Shown here in pieces: positions 18,011-29,243 of a stretch of DNA of 64,000 bases (positions within the stretch are counted from its first letter, which is position 1; each line of letters opens with the position of its first letter). The DNA is from Deferrisomatales bacterium (GTDB lineage: Bacteria; Desulfobacterota; Deferrisomatia; Deferrisomatales; JARGFW01): assembly GCA_029211085.1 (NCBI GenBank), contig JARGFW010000001.1:48266-112265 (forward strand), in the 5' to 3' direction. A model generated the notes under the pieces. The model was not told where the DNA came from. It did no database searches and worked only from the letters and a program-made list of their open reading frames with translations. The position numbers were made by a program, and so were the translations under genes.

Positions 18011-18864
18011 TGCCCCACCGTTCCACGTGCCGCTTGACCGGCAGGGCCGCCCCGGCGGCCCTGCTTGCCTTCGGCCTGTTCATCACCTCCTGCACCGTGA
18101 CCGAGCGGCAGGTGGCCCAGCAGGGCAGCCGCATCGATGTGCTGCAGGAACAGGTGATCCGCCTCGAGCGCGCCTTGGCGGAGGGCAGCGGCGCCGCCCT
18201 GGCCGTCACGGCGCCAGACCCCCAGCAGGCGCGGCGACTCGCCGACCTGGGCCAGCGGGTGGAGGAACTGGCCGCCCAACTGCGCGCCGTAGAGGGCCGG
18301 TTGGACGCCGCCAGCCAGCGCGGGACCCCGGAGGCCTCCCCTCTCACCTCCGCTTCCCTGGGGAAACTGGAGCAGGAGCTGAAGGCCTTGGCGGTGCGGA
18401 TGGCCGAACTGGAGTCCAGCAGCCCCCCGGCACCGGCCCCAACACCGGCGCCAGCCTCGACACCCGCGCTCCCTACCCCGGCCCCGCTCTCGAGCCAACA
18501 GCTCTACGACCAGGGCTACGCCCTGTACAAACAGGCGCGCTACGATGACGCCCGCCAACAGCTGCGCCGCTACGCCACCGAGTACCCGGACACCAAGCTC
18601 ACCGACAACGCCCTGTTCTGGATCGGCGAGAGCTACTACGACCAGGCCCAGTACGAGCAGGCGATCCTCGAGTACGACAAGGTCATCCAGAAGTTCCCCC
18701 AGGCGGACAAGGTGCCCAGCGCCCTACTCAAGCAAGCGTTCGCGTTCGATGCCATCGGCGACCCCACCGACGCCAAGATCCTGCTGCGCAAGGTGCTGCG
18801 GGAACATCCGGACTCGGAACAGGCCGTGATCGCCCGCAAGAAGTTGGAGATCCTGGGGGACTGA
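18010..18864 (+). CDS. cpoB: Tol-Pal associated CpoB/YbgF-type TPR protein
   Basis: 284 residues; the ATG shares its A with the pal stop codon (TGATG). An export signal ends at FGLFITSC, which fits a lipobox, so it may be lipid-anchored, unlike the E. coli protein. An N-terminal coiled coil (VLQEQVIRLERALAE and later LGKLEQELKALAVRMAELE) is followed by a PAPAPTPAP linker. Three TPR units with YbgF features follow (LYDQGYALYKQARYDDA, NALFWIGESYYDQAQYEQA, LLKQAFAFDAIGDPTDA). CpoB coordinates PBP1B activity with Tol-driven constriction. Gene order tolB-pal-cpoB supports the call. Confidence 0.92.
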   Translation: MPHRSTCRLTGRAAPAALLAFGLFITSCTVTERQVAQQGSRIDVLQEQVIRLERALAEGSGAALAVTAPDPQQARRLADLGQRVEELAAQLRAVEGRLDAASQRGTPEASPLTSASLGKLEQELKALAVRMAELESSSPPAPAPTPAPASTPALPTPAPLSSQQLYDQGYALYKQARYDDARQQLRRYATEYPDTKLTDNALFWIGESYYDQAQYEQAILEYDKVIQKFPQADKVPSALLKQAFAFDAIGDPTDAKILLRKVLREHPDSEQAVIARKKLEILGD

Positions 18865-18867
18865 CCG

Positions 18868-19461
18868 ATGAACGCGCGGCGCAAGGCCCTGCTGGATGGG
18901 TTGCAGGATACCGACCCGGCGGTGCGCGGGCGCGCGGCCGAGGCCCTGGACCGGCTGGACCTGTTGGAGGGCCTACCCCAGGAACTGGCCGGCATGGCCG
19001 GATTCGACACCGCCCGGTGGGTGGAGCTGTTGCGCTCCCTGGCCGGGATTCGCGACGAAACCTACCTGAAACTAGCCCTGCGGGCCCTGGGAGAAACCGC
19101 CGAAGAAGTACGCATCGCCGCCCTGGAAGCCATCGCCGAGATCGGCGACTGGCGAGCCACCGCGGCGGTTGCCCAGCGGCTGGCCGACCCCAGCCCTGCG
19201 GTGCGCGTGCGTGCGGCGACGACCCAGGGCATCCTCGGCGACCGCCGGGGCGCGCCGTCCCTGCTCCCCCTGCTGGACGACCCCGAGGCCGAGGTTCGGG
19301 CCCACGCCGCTACGGCCCTGGGGGACCTCGGACACACTCCGGCCGAAACCGGTCTACTGGCCCTGGCCGCCGATCCGGAGGCCGAGGTTCGCGCCGCCGC
19401 CCTGGGGGCACTGGGACGCATCGGCCTCAGCTCCCGTGCTGGAGGACCTCCACGGGACTGA
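18868..19461 (+). CDS. HEAT-repeat protein
   Basis: 197 residues, starting three bases after cpoB, with no export signal. It consists almost wholly of HEAT/PBS-lyase-type helical repeats of ~31 residues, for example DPSPAVRVRAATTQGILGD and DPEAEVRAHAATALGDLGH followed by DPEAEVRAAALGALGRIG. Such scaffolds bind proteins or cofactors; no catalytic residue is apparent. Its last 35 bases overlap the end of the HD-GYP gene on the other strand. Confidence 0.8.
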   Translation: MNARRKALLDGLQDTDPAVRGRAAEALDRLDLLEGLPQELAGMAGFDTARWVELLRSLAGIRDETYLKLALRALGETAEEVRIAALEAIAEIGDWRATAAVAQRLADPSPAVRVRAATTQGILGDRRGAPSLLPLLDDPEAEVRAHAATALGDLGHTPAETGLLALAADPEAEVRAAALGALGRIGLSSRAGGPPRD

Positions 19462-20746
19462 TGCGGTGGGCCAGGGGATCCACCGGATGCAGATCGCGTC
19501 CCGATCCCAGGTGCAGAACCGGCCCGGTGGCCGGATCCAGCTCCTCCCCAGTCGTCGTGCGCACCACCCGCACCGCCACCGCCTCGTCCTCTCCGGACAC
19601 CGCCACCACCACGCCCAGTTCCCCGCTCGGCAGGCGAACCACAGCCCCCAACGGCACCGGCCCCAGAACCGCCAACAGCATATCCACCGCGGCGGGATCC
19701 AGGGTCTTGCCGCGCAGCTGTTCCAGTTGCTGCATCGCCCCGGGCAGGGACAGGGGCCGGTTGTAGCTGCGGTGACTGGTCATGGCGTCGCACACATCCG
19801 ACACCGAGATCACCGAGGACAGGGGGTGCACCCGGTAACCAGGGGCCCGCCCGGGGTACCCGCCGCCGTTGTGGTGCATGTGGTGTTCGTACACCAACAG
19901 GGTGCTGTCCGGTGGCAACAGGGCCATTTCCTCCACCAACTCCCGGCCCTGCTCCGGGTGGCGGCACATCGCGGCCCACTCCTGGGCGGTGAGGGGGCCC
20001 GCCTTGCGCACCACTGCCGCGGGAGTCCGCGTCTTGCCGATATCATGAAACAGCCCCCCCATGCCCAGGGTCTCCAGTTCGTGCGCGCTGAGCCGCCACT
20101 GCTGGCCCACGCGCAGGGCCAGCAGGCACACATTGACGCTATGGTGGTAGGTGTAGCGGTCGTAGTCCTTGATCAGAGACAACCCCTGGATCACTTCCGG
20201 GCTTTCTTGCAGCAACGCGGAGAACTCGCGCACGCTCTCCCGACCCCTGGTCGGATCCGGGTGACGCCCCTCGGCCAGGTCTTCGTACACTTCCTGCACC
20301 GCGTCGAGCGCCTTGCGGTAGGCCTTCAGGCCCTTCTGCCACTCCTCCTTCCCCCGGGCCAGGCGGGTCAGCACCAGCCGCTCGCCCTGCCAGGGGTCGG
20401 GCCCGGCGTTGCGCAGCCAACGGCAGAACGCGGCCACCTCTTCGGCCCGCACCCCGGGCCGCAGGGTCACCCCCTCGGCGCCGCGGGCGTCGAGCCAGGC
20501 CACCACCTCGGCCGCGCTGCCGCCGTCGCCGATGAACGGCACGTCCCCAACGACCAGGTACCCGTCCCGGCAGCCGAGCAGCAGCGACTCACCCCCGCCC
20601 AGCACCTGGTGGAGGACCTCCGCCAGGGTTTTGCGCGCCCGCGCCTCGGCGCCGTGCCCTTCGGGGTAGAGCGCCTGCACCTTGACCAGCCCCACCAGGG
20701 CCTGCAGCAGGCGCTCCGCAACGGTGCGGGATACGGGTTCGCTCAC
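19427..20746 (-). CDS. HD-GYP domain protein (probable c-di-GMP phosphodiesterase)
   Basis: 439 residues from the GTG at 20746, which overlaps the upstream HEAT gene stop (GTGA). The N-terminal ~170 residues are a DUF3391-like or unassigned sensor region. The HD-GYP domain shows HHSVNVCLLALRVG, GGLFHDIGKT (HD pair), HPEQGRELV, HHMHHNGGGYPGR (GYP element, with GG in place of DG) and SVSDVCDAMTSHRSYNRPL. The active-site metal ligands are kept, so it may hydrolyse c-di-GMP. A C-terminal ~80-residue extension (VRLPSGELGVVVAV) is a small beta domain seen in many HD-GYP proteins. Confidence 0.88.
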   Translation of the reverse strand: MSEPVSRTVAERLLQALVGLVKVQALYPEGHGAEARARKTLAEVLHQVLGGGESLLLGCRDGYLVVGDVPFIGDGGSAAEVVAWLDARGAEGVTLRPGVRAEEVAAFCRWLRNAGPDPWQGERLVLTRLARGKEEWQKGLKAYRKALDAVQEVYEDLAEGRHPDPTRGRESVREFSALLQESPEVIQGLSLIKDYDRYTYHHSVNVCLLALRVGQQWRLSAHELETLGMGGLFHDIGKTRTPAAVVRKAGPLTAQEWAAMCRHPEQGRELVEEMALLPPDSTLLVYEHHMHHNGGGYPGRAPGYRVHPLSSVISVSDVCDAMTSHRSYNRPLSLPGAMQQLEQLRGKTLDPAAVDMLLAVLGPVPLGAVVRLPSGELGVVVAVSGEDEAVAVRVVRTTTGEELDPATGPVLHLGSGRDLHPVDPLAHRISPVEVLQHGS

Positions 20747-22416
20747 GACCCACCCCCGGTGCGGCGCACGAGAGCAGCGAGGGAGCGCTCCGCGGCGACC
20801 CGCAGCTCGGGTTCGCCGCGGCGGACGCAGCGCTCCAGGACCGCGCTCGCCGCGGCACTCCCCACCTTCCCCAGGGCCTGAGCCGCGGCCACCCGCACCC
20901 TCCGCCAGCGCTCTCGGGAGAACCAGTGCCGGCGCTGTAGCTCCCGGAGCAGGCGCCCCTCCGCCCCTTCCAAGCCCATGCGCGCCACCGCGTGCAGGGC
21001 CACCACCTTGAGCTCCCAGTGGGCACGGTTGATCGGTACCCGTTGATACGCGCGCCACACACCGTCGAGCACCCGCGGGGAACCGTGGGCGGCGCTGGCG
21101 GAAACCGCCATCTGCAGCACCCCGGGATCGCGATCCTCCAGGAGGACCAGCAGCGGCTCCTCCACACGAGCTGTCCGCGAGCGCCCCAAGGCCCGGGCCA
21201 CCTCCTTGCGGATCCGGGAATCCGGATCACCGGTGAGCCGCAGCAGCGCCTTCACCGCCTCCGCGGAGCCGACCCCGCCGAGAACGGTGACCATGTTGCG
21301 CACCACGAACCAGCGCTGGTCGTCCAGCATCCGGATCGCCCACGGCACCGCCGGAGTGCCGATGGAGACCAGTACGTTCACCAGCCGCCGCCGAGTCACC
21401 CGGCTGTTCGCCCCGCAGAGGGCGTTGATCACCGGCACCACGGCACCCTTGCCCAGTGCCCGCAGGATGAACTCGCCCACCTCTGACTCTTCCTCGCCCT
21501 GGGCTGACGCCACATGCTGGATCAACCAACCGAGAAACTCGCCCTTCACCAACAGGCGGAGGGTGTCCAATAGGTAGTCGCGCTTGCCGTCCTCCCCCAA
21601 GGCCTCCATGTTCTGGGCCTCCCGGTACAGAAACAGCACCACGTAAAACGCCTCCCGGTATCGCTCCACCTCCAGGTAGCTTTCGACGAAGGCGGTGATC
21701 TCCCGCAGGACCGCCAGAAAGGCATGGATGTCTTCGCAACGCCCCAACCTCAACAACTGGTCTATCAGGATCTGCTCCCGGGGACTGCGCTGCTGCAGGG
21801 AGCGCAACCGCCCGAGCAAGAAACTATCCGTGCCCGCTAGACCCTCGGCAGACTCCTCGACCCCCTGGCCCCACTGCTCGCGGCGCTCCTTGCGCCGTTT
21901 GCCCCCGCCCCCCACCCTGCCGCTGCCGTCTCCGGCCGCCACCGTCAGGGCTTCCAGGGCCAGGGCTTTGGCGAACGGCTCGCGCTGCCAGGCGCCGCGG
22001 ATGCCGCCCCGGCTCGCCACCACATCCGGCGCCGTGGCCAGGGTGGAGATCAGCCAGGTGAACCCGTCCTCGGACAGGGTTCCGGTGCGCCGCAGGCCGA
22101 TCAGTCCGTGACCGGACAGCACCCGCACCAGGCTGGCCACCGACGGGTTTGCGGCACCCAGCCGGGTCTCCCCGAACCACAAGCCGCCGGAGCGCAGGTG
22201 AAGCCCCGGTTGCTCCCAGCGGAAATCCTCCTCCACACGCCGCCACACCTCATAGCCGGCGGCCAAGGCCTCGCCCAGGATGGGGTGGTTGGGGGGGTAG
22301 AACTGGCAAGCGGAGACCGAGCGGTACATCGCCGCCAAGGCCTCCTCGATGCGGTGGTCATCCAGGATGACGGCGTTGTGTCCCGTGCCGGGCGCCGTCG
22401 TCAATGTATTAGCCAT
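20743..22416 (-). CDS. Large HEAT-repeat protein, partner of the HD-GYP protein
   Basis: 557 residues from the ATG at 22416; the in-frame extension upstream is Arg-rich non-coding sequence. The N-terminal ~250 residues share layout with the N-terminus of the HD-GYP protein (an opening helix of the AMYRSVSACQFYPPNHPIL kind, then VLSGHGLIGLRRTGTLSED), suggesting a common sensory or scaffold module. The C-terminal 300 residues are HEAT repeats (RRRLVNVLVSIGTPAVPWAI, DPDSRIRKEVARALGRSR, DRDPGVLQMAVSASAAHG). No enzyme motif is seen. The overlap with the HD-GYP start implies coupled translation and probably a joint complex. Confidence 0.75.
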   Translation of the reverse strand: MANTLTTAPGTGHNAVILDDHRIEEALAAMYRSVSACQFYPPNHPILGEALAAGYEVWRRVEEDFRWEQPGLHLRSGGLWFGETRLGAANPSVASLVRVLSGHGLIGLRRTGTLSEDGFTWLISTLATAPDVVASRGGIRGAWQREPFAKALALEALTVAAGDGSGRVGGGGKRRKERREQWGQGVEESAEGLAGTDSFLLGRLRSLQQRSPREQILIDQLLRLGRCEDIHAFLAVLREITAFVESYLEVERYREAFYVVLFLYREAQNMEALGEDGKRDYLLDTLRLLVKGEFLGWLIQHVASAQGEEESEVGEFILRALGKGAVVPVINALCGANSRVTRRRLVNVLVSIGTPAVPWAIRMLDDQRWFVVRNMVTVLGGVGSAEAVKALLRLTGDPDSRIRKEVARALGRSRTARVEEPLLVLLEDRDPGVLQMAVSASAAHGSPRVLDGVWRAYQRVPINRAHWELKVVALHAVARMGLEGAEGRLLRELQRRHWFSRERWRRVRVAAAQALGKVGSAAASAVLERCVRRGEPELRVAAERSLAALVRRTGGGS

Positions 22417-22504
22417 TCTTGTTCGCCGTTTCCGCTGTGTGCTAAAGTAGTTTTCTCGCTCCCCGTCCGCCACGGTAGCCCTCCCACCCCAGCGTGAGAA
22501 GAAG

Positions 22505-24798
<2,294 letters not shown>

Positions 24799-24802
<4 letters not shown>

Positions 24803-25788
24803 ACGAGCCCGGCCTGCATGACCGCTTCTTGCGGCGCATTAACTATCTGCGCCTTTCGATTACCGACCGCTGCAACCTGCGCTGTAGCTACTGCATGCCC
24901 GCGGAGGGGGTGAGCGCCCTGGACCACGGCGACATCCTCAGCTACGAGGAACTGTTGCGGGTGGCCCGGGTGGCGGTGAGCCTGGGCATCGAGAAGATCC
25001 GCATCACCGGCGGTGAACCCCTGGTGCGCCGAGGAGTGGTCGGATTCGTAGCCCGAGTGGGGGCGTTGCCCGGGTTGCGGGACTTCTCCCTGACCACCAA
25101 CGGCCTCCTGCTGGCCGACGCGGCCGCCAGCCTGCGCCAGGCCGGCCTGCGCCGGGTGAACGTGAGCCTCGACACCCTGCGCCCCGAGGTGTTCGAACGC
25201 ATCACCCGCCGCCCTGGGCTGGAGCGGGTGCTCGCCGGGCTGGCCGAGGCGCGCCGGGTGGGCCTGGCGCCGATCAAGGTAAACGTGGTGGCACTGCGGG
25301 GGGTCAACGACGGGGAGATCCTGGACTTCGCGGCGTTCGCCCAGCAGGAGGCCTGCGAGGTGCGCTTCATCGAGTTCATGCCCTCGACTGCCGACGCCTG
25401 GGACGGTGGCCAGATGCTCACCTCTGCCGAGGTGTTGGCGGTCCTCGGGTCGCGCTACGACCTGCAGCCCACCACCAACGGCTCTGCCGCAGGACCGAGC
25501 CGCACCTTCCGGTTGCCCGGAGGCGGCCTGGTGGGGGTGATCAGCCCCCTGAGCGACCACTTCTGTGGCAGCTGCAACCGCCTACGCCTGACCGCCGAGG
25601 GCAAACTGCGCAGTTGCCTGTTCAGCCAGGAGGAGACCGATCTACGCCCCTTGCTGCGCGGCGCGGCCGCCGCCGGGGCTCTGGCCGCGGCGCTCCGCGA
25701 CGCCGTACACAGCAAGCCCGAACGCCACACCGTCGGCGAGGCCGGTCAGCACAAATGCGGGTTGTCCATGAGCCGGGTGGGGGGCTGA
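24799..25788 (+). CDS. moaA: GTP 3',8-cyclase, molybdenum cofactor biosynthesis
   Basis: 329 residues starting within the PBP stop (ATGA). It is a radical SAM enzyme making 3',8-cyclo-GTP, the first molybdopterin step. The N-terminal cluster is at C25, C29 and C32 (TDRCNLRCSYCMP). RITGGEPLVRRG, LTTNGLLL and VNVSLDTLRPEVFERITRR are the family blocks. The second cluster is in HFCGSCNRLRLTAEGKLRSCLF. The C-terminal GG tail (SMSRVGG), needed for activity, is intact. moaC and moaE are not nearby. Confidence 0.95.
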
Positions 25789-25868
25789 GGCCGCAACCCC
25801 GTCCGAACACCGTGGGGGGCGTTGGTTGGACCGTTCGGAACCGGAAACGCGGTTCCGGGGCCCGCGGG

Positions 25869-26864
25869 CTACTTCCTGGCCACGGCGGTGCCGGGCTGGG
25901 TGCGGTCCAGCAGGTAGTTGCGGGGGTTCACGTACTGGCCGTCCACCTTCACGGCGTAGTGCAGGTGAGGTCCGGTGGAGCGCGAGCCGGTGCTTCCCAT
26001 GAGACCCACCGGCTCGCCGCGGCTCAACCGCTCTCCGCTGCGCACCAACACCTTTTCCAGGTGCCCGTAGATGGTGCGGATGCCGTTGCCGTGGTCGATG
26101 CTCAGCCCCTGGCCCAGGGCGCTGTCGTCGAACACCTGGTCCACCCGGCCGTTGGCGGCGGCCACCACCGGGGTGCCCTTGCGCCCGGCCATGTCCAGGC
26201 CATTGTGGAACTCACGCGCACCGGTGAACGGACTGGCCCGCCAGCCGAACGCCGAACTGACCCAGTGCTCCCCATCCACCGGAGAGATCGCCGGGATCGC
26301 GTCCCAGCCCTCCTTCTGCTTCTCCACGTATACCGCCAGGTCCGCCAGGTCCGCCGCCAGGGAGCGAGACGCCGCGACCAGGCCCAGATCCGAGGGGAGT
26401 CCGGAGGGCTCCTCCGCTTCGGCGCTCCGCGCCCCAGGTGACACTGCCTCCAACCCCTCGTCCCCCAGGCTGCCCTTGCCCCCCGCGATATCCTCCCCCG
26501 GCGGGACCGGGGGCAGCTCCTCCCGGGGCGAGGCCTCCAGGCCCAGCCAGGAGCGGATCTTGGCTTCCTCGGTACGCACCTGGACCAAGCTGTCCCGCGC
26601 CTGCTCCATCTCGGCCTGGGCCTCGTCCAACTGCCGCGCCAGTTGGTTGCGCTCGCTCTCCACCGCCCTCTGGCGGGTATACAGGGCTGCGCTCTCACGC
26701 TGCAGCCGCTGGGCCACCGCGCCCAGGACCACTGTCCCCAGCAGTGCGGCCAGAACCGCGCCGGCGCCGATCTGCAGCCAGCGCAAGCGCACGGTCAAGC
26801 GGTTCAGCCCTGTACCTTCCGCGTCTTGCCAGGTCACCGTTAGGGTGCGTCGTTCCTGCGGCAT
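25869..26864 (-). CDS. M23 family metallopeptidase with N-terminal coiled coil
   Basis: 331 residues. A membrane anchor (LQIGAGAVLAALLGTVVLG) is preceded by a short basic cytosolic end. A coiled coil (SERNQLARQLDEAQAEMEQARDS) and an acidic Pro-rich linker follow. The LytM/M23 domain has HNGLDMAG (HxxxD zinc ligands), HGNGIRTIYGHL and GPHLHYAV (HxH). All zinc ligands are kept, so it is probably an active endopeptidase cutting peptidoglycan cross-links, unlike the degenerate EnvC group. It follows the comF terminator and converges on moaA (80-base gap). Confidence 0.92.
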   Translation of the reverse strand: MPQERRTLTVTWQDAEGTGLNRLTVRLRWLQIGAGAVLAALLGTVVLGAVAQRLQRESAALYTRQRAVESERNQLARQLDEAQAEMEQARDSLVQVRTEEAKIRSWLGLEASPREELPPVPPGEDIAGGKGSLGDEGLEAVSPGARSAEAEEPSGLPSDLGLVAASRSLAADLADLAVYVEKQKEGWDAIPAISPVDGEHWVSSAFGWRASPFTGAREFHNGLDMAGRKGTPVVAAANGRVDQVFDDSALGQGLSIDHGNGIRTIYGHLEKVLVRSGERLSRGEPVGLMGSTGSRSTGPHLHYAVKVDGQYVNPRNYLLDRTQPGTAVARK

Positions 26865-26902
26865 ATTTCCCGATCCTCGGTTCCGTGTTGTCTCCGCTCG
26901 TT

Positions 26903-26935
26903 AAAAAATCCCGCATCCCTTTATCACAGATGCGG
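26903..26935 (-). terminator. Rho-independent terminator after comF
   Basis: On the minus strand CCGCATC (26935-26929) pairs with GATGCGG (26917-26911) across an 11-base loop. It is followed by a run of six Ts (26908-26903). It lies nine bases beyond the comF stop and separates that operon from the M23 gene. Confidence 0.8.
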
Positions 26936-26943
26936 TGGCCCCT

Positions 26944-27696
26944 TCAATTTTGCCCTGTCCACGCGGGAGTGCGTGCCAGGGCCAGCACCCGCACCTCCGC
27001 CGCCCCGGCGGTTCGGCACGCTCCCGCGCACGCCCGCGCAGTGGCGGTGGTGGTGATTACGTCATCGATCAACAGCACCTCCCCGGTCAACTCCTGTGCC
27101 GGAGCGTACGCCCGGGCTGCCGCGGTGCGGCGGCTGCGGGCGTCCAGGGTCACGAGATCCGGGGTGCGGACCCGCTTGCTCAGGGCCCGCGGATGCCACG
27201 GTACTTCCGCGCTGCGGGCCACCGCCCGGGCCAGCAGCGCGGCCAGGTCGCACCCCCTGCGCCGCAGGGTTTCCGGGTGGGTCGGCACCGGCACTACGGC
27301 GGTGAACCGGTACCCGGCGTAGTGGCGCCGCCAGGCGTCCCTGGCCAAGTCCTCAAGGGTCCGGCGCAGGGTGAGCTGCCCAGTGTACTTGAACCGCTGT
27401 ACAGCCGCTGCCAGGGGCCCGCCGTAGACACCCCAGGCCCGCGCCTGGGCAAACGGCGGCGGGTCGCGGCGGCAACGGGGGCAGGGGTGGGACGGCCCGC
27501 TACCGGCAAAGGGCACTCCGCACCGCGTGCACCAGGGTTCCTCCAGGGGCGTGAGGCCGGCGCCGCAGGCCATGCAGAACGGCTGGCCGGGGCGGGGGGC
27601 GCACTCCCGGCACAGGGGACACAGGGGGGGAAGGAACAGGTGCAGCAGGCCGCGGGCGGCAACCCGCCACGGCCCGGGGCCTGGGGACCGGCTCAC
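26944..27696 (-). CDS. comF: ComF-type phosphoribosyltransferase-like protein
   Basis: 250 residues from the GTG overlapping the gpmI stop (GTGA). The N-terminal double zinc finger is formed by [26 protein letters not shown] and CPRCRRD. The C-terminal type I phosphoribosyltransferase fold has [17 protein letters not shown] and the PRPP loop [14 protein letters not shown]. ComF proteins act in DNA uptake in naturally competent bacteria; the enzymatic activity is unproven. The last gene of the lapB-gpmI-comF unit. Confidence 0.9.
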   Translation of the reverse strand: MSRSPGPGPWRVAARGLLHLFLPPLCPLCRECAPRPGQPFCMACGAGLTPLEEPWCTRCGVPFAGSGPSHPCPRCRRDPPPFAQARAWGVYGGPLAAAVQRFKYTGQLTLRRTLEDLARDAWRRHYAGYRFTAVVPVPTHPETLRRRGCDLAALLARAVARSAEVPWHPRALSKRVRTPDLVTLDARSRRTAAARAYAPAQELTGEVLLIDDVITTTATARACAGACRTAGAAEVRVLALARTPAWTGQN

Positions 27697-29240
27697 CCAA
27701 CCCGCAGACTCGCGCCGGTCATCTCTGCCGGCACGGCAAGGCCCATGAGTTGCAACAGGGTGGGGGCCACGTCGGCGAGGATGCCGTCGTCGCGCAGGCG
27801 CACTCCCGTCGCCTGGTCGTCCACCAACAGCAGCGGTACCCGGTTGAGGGTGTGGGCGGTATGCGCCTGACCGTTGTGTGTCGCAAACATCTCTTCGGCG
27901 TTGCCGTGATCGGCGGTGATCAGCGCCGCGTAGCCGTGCCCCCGCAGGGCCCCCACCACCGCGCCCACACACTGGTCTACCGCTTCCACCGCCCGCACGG
28001 CGGCGTCCATCACCCCGGTGTGCCCCACCATGTCGAGATTGGCGAAGTTCGCTACGATCAGGTCCGGGTGGCCGGTGCCGATCTCCTCGATCAGCCGGTC
28101 GCGCACCGCGAACGCGCTCATCTCCGGCTGCAGGTCGTAGGTCGCCACCTCCCGGGGGCTGGGGATCAGCACCCGCTGTTCCCCGGGGAACGGCTCCTCC
28201 TGGCCGCCGTTGAAGAAGAATGTGACGTGGGCATACTTCTCGGTCTCGGCGATGCGCAACTGGCGCAACCCGGCGTCCGCAACCACCTGGCCGAGGAGAT
28301 TGTGCAACCGCTGGGGGGGAAAAGCGATCGGCAGGCGGAAGGTCTCGTCGTACTCGGTGAACGCCACGTAGGTGGCCAGACGCGGCCGGGCGCCGGTTGC
28401 GAAGGCCTCGAACCCCGGATCGGTGAACGCCCGGGTGATCTCCCGGGCCCGGTCGGCGCGGAAGTTGAAGAACACCACGGCATCGCCGTCCCGCACCGGG
28501 CCGAGCGGGGCACCGTCGGCGTCAGCGATGACCCACGGTTCCACGAACTCGTCGCTCTGCCCCGCCGCGTACGCCGCCTCTACCGCCTGGCGCGCCGAAC
28601 CCGCCCGGCGACCCTCGCGGCCCACCAGGGCGCCGTAGGCCCGCGCTACCCGGTCCCAGCGATGGTCCCTGTCCATGGCGTAGAAACGGCCGCACACGCT
28701 GGCAACCCGACCCACCCCGATCTCCCTGGCGGCAGCCTCCAGGGCGGCCAGGTAGCCGCTGCCGCTGCGCGGCGGCGTGTCGCGGCCGTCCAGGAACGGG
28801 TGCACGAACACCCGCTCCACTCCCTGCTCACGGGCCATCCGCAACAGGGCATAGAGGTGCTCCTGATGGCTATGCACCCCACCGTCGGAGAGCAACCCCA
28901 GCAGGTGCAGGGCACCGCCTCCGTCCCGAGCCGCGGCGCAGGCGGCCAGCAGCGCCTCGCAGCGGGCGAACGATCCGTCGGCGATGGCCTGGTTGATGCG
29001 GGTGAAATCCTGATAGACGATGCGCCCCGAGCCCAGATTGAGGTGCCCCACCTCGGAGTTGCCCATCTGCCCCTCGGGCAGCCCCACGGCCATGCCCGAA
29101 GCCCCCAGGGTGGTGGTGGGACACCTCGCGCCCAGGGCCGTGAGGTGGGGCGTGTGGGCCTGGCGCACGGCGTTGTAGGCAAGTGCTTCCCGCTGTCCCC
29201 AGCCGTCGAGGATGATCAGCGCGGCGCGGCGCGGCGCCAT
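27693..29240 (-). CDS. gpmI: 2,3-bisphosphoglycerate-independent phosphoglycerate mutase
   Basis: 515 residues, the normal length for GpmI. It interconverts 3- and 2-phosphoglycerate using two Mn ions. The alkaline-phosphatase-fold metal motifs are present: [25 protein letters not shown] (Ser nucleophile), [34 protein letters not shown] and [11 protein letters not shown]. It starts three bases after the lapB-type gene and overlaps comF by four bases. Confidence 0.96.
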   Translation of the reverse strand: MAPRRAALIILDGWGQREALAYNAVRQAHTPHLTALGARCPTTTLGASGMAVGLPEGQMGNSEVGHLNLGSGRIVYQDFTRINQAIADGSFARCEALLAACAAARDGGGALHLLGLLSDGGVHSHQEHLYALLRMAREQGVERVFVHPFLDGRDTPPRSGSGYLAALEAAAREIGVGRVASVCGRFYAMDRDHRWDRVARAYGALVGREGRRAGSARQAVEAAYAAGQSDEFVEPWVIADADGAPLGPVRDGDAVVFFNFRADRAREITRAFTDPGFEAFATGARPRLATYVAFTEYDETFRLPIAFPPQRLHNLLGQVVADAGLRQLRIAETEKYAHVTFFFNGGQEEPFPGEQRVLIPSPREVATYDLQPEMSAFAVRDRLIEEIGTGHPDLIVANFANLDMVGHTGVMDAAVRAVEAVDQCVGAVVGALRGHGYAALITADHGNAEEMFATHNGQAHTAHTLNRVPLLLVDDQATGVRLRDDGILADVAPTLLQLMGLAVPAEMTGASLRVG

Positions 29241-29243
29241 GCC

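Noticed and set aside
25837..25856. Hairpin GGAACCG/CGGTTCC between moaA and the M23 gene
   Set aside because: Seven-bp stem with no T-run on either strand; too weak to call a terminator.
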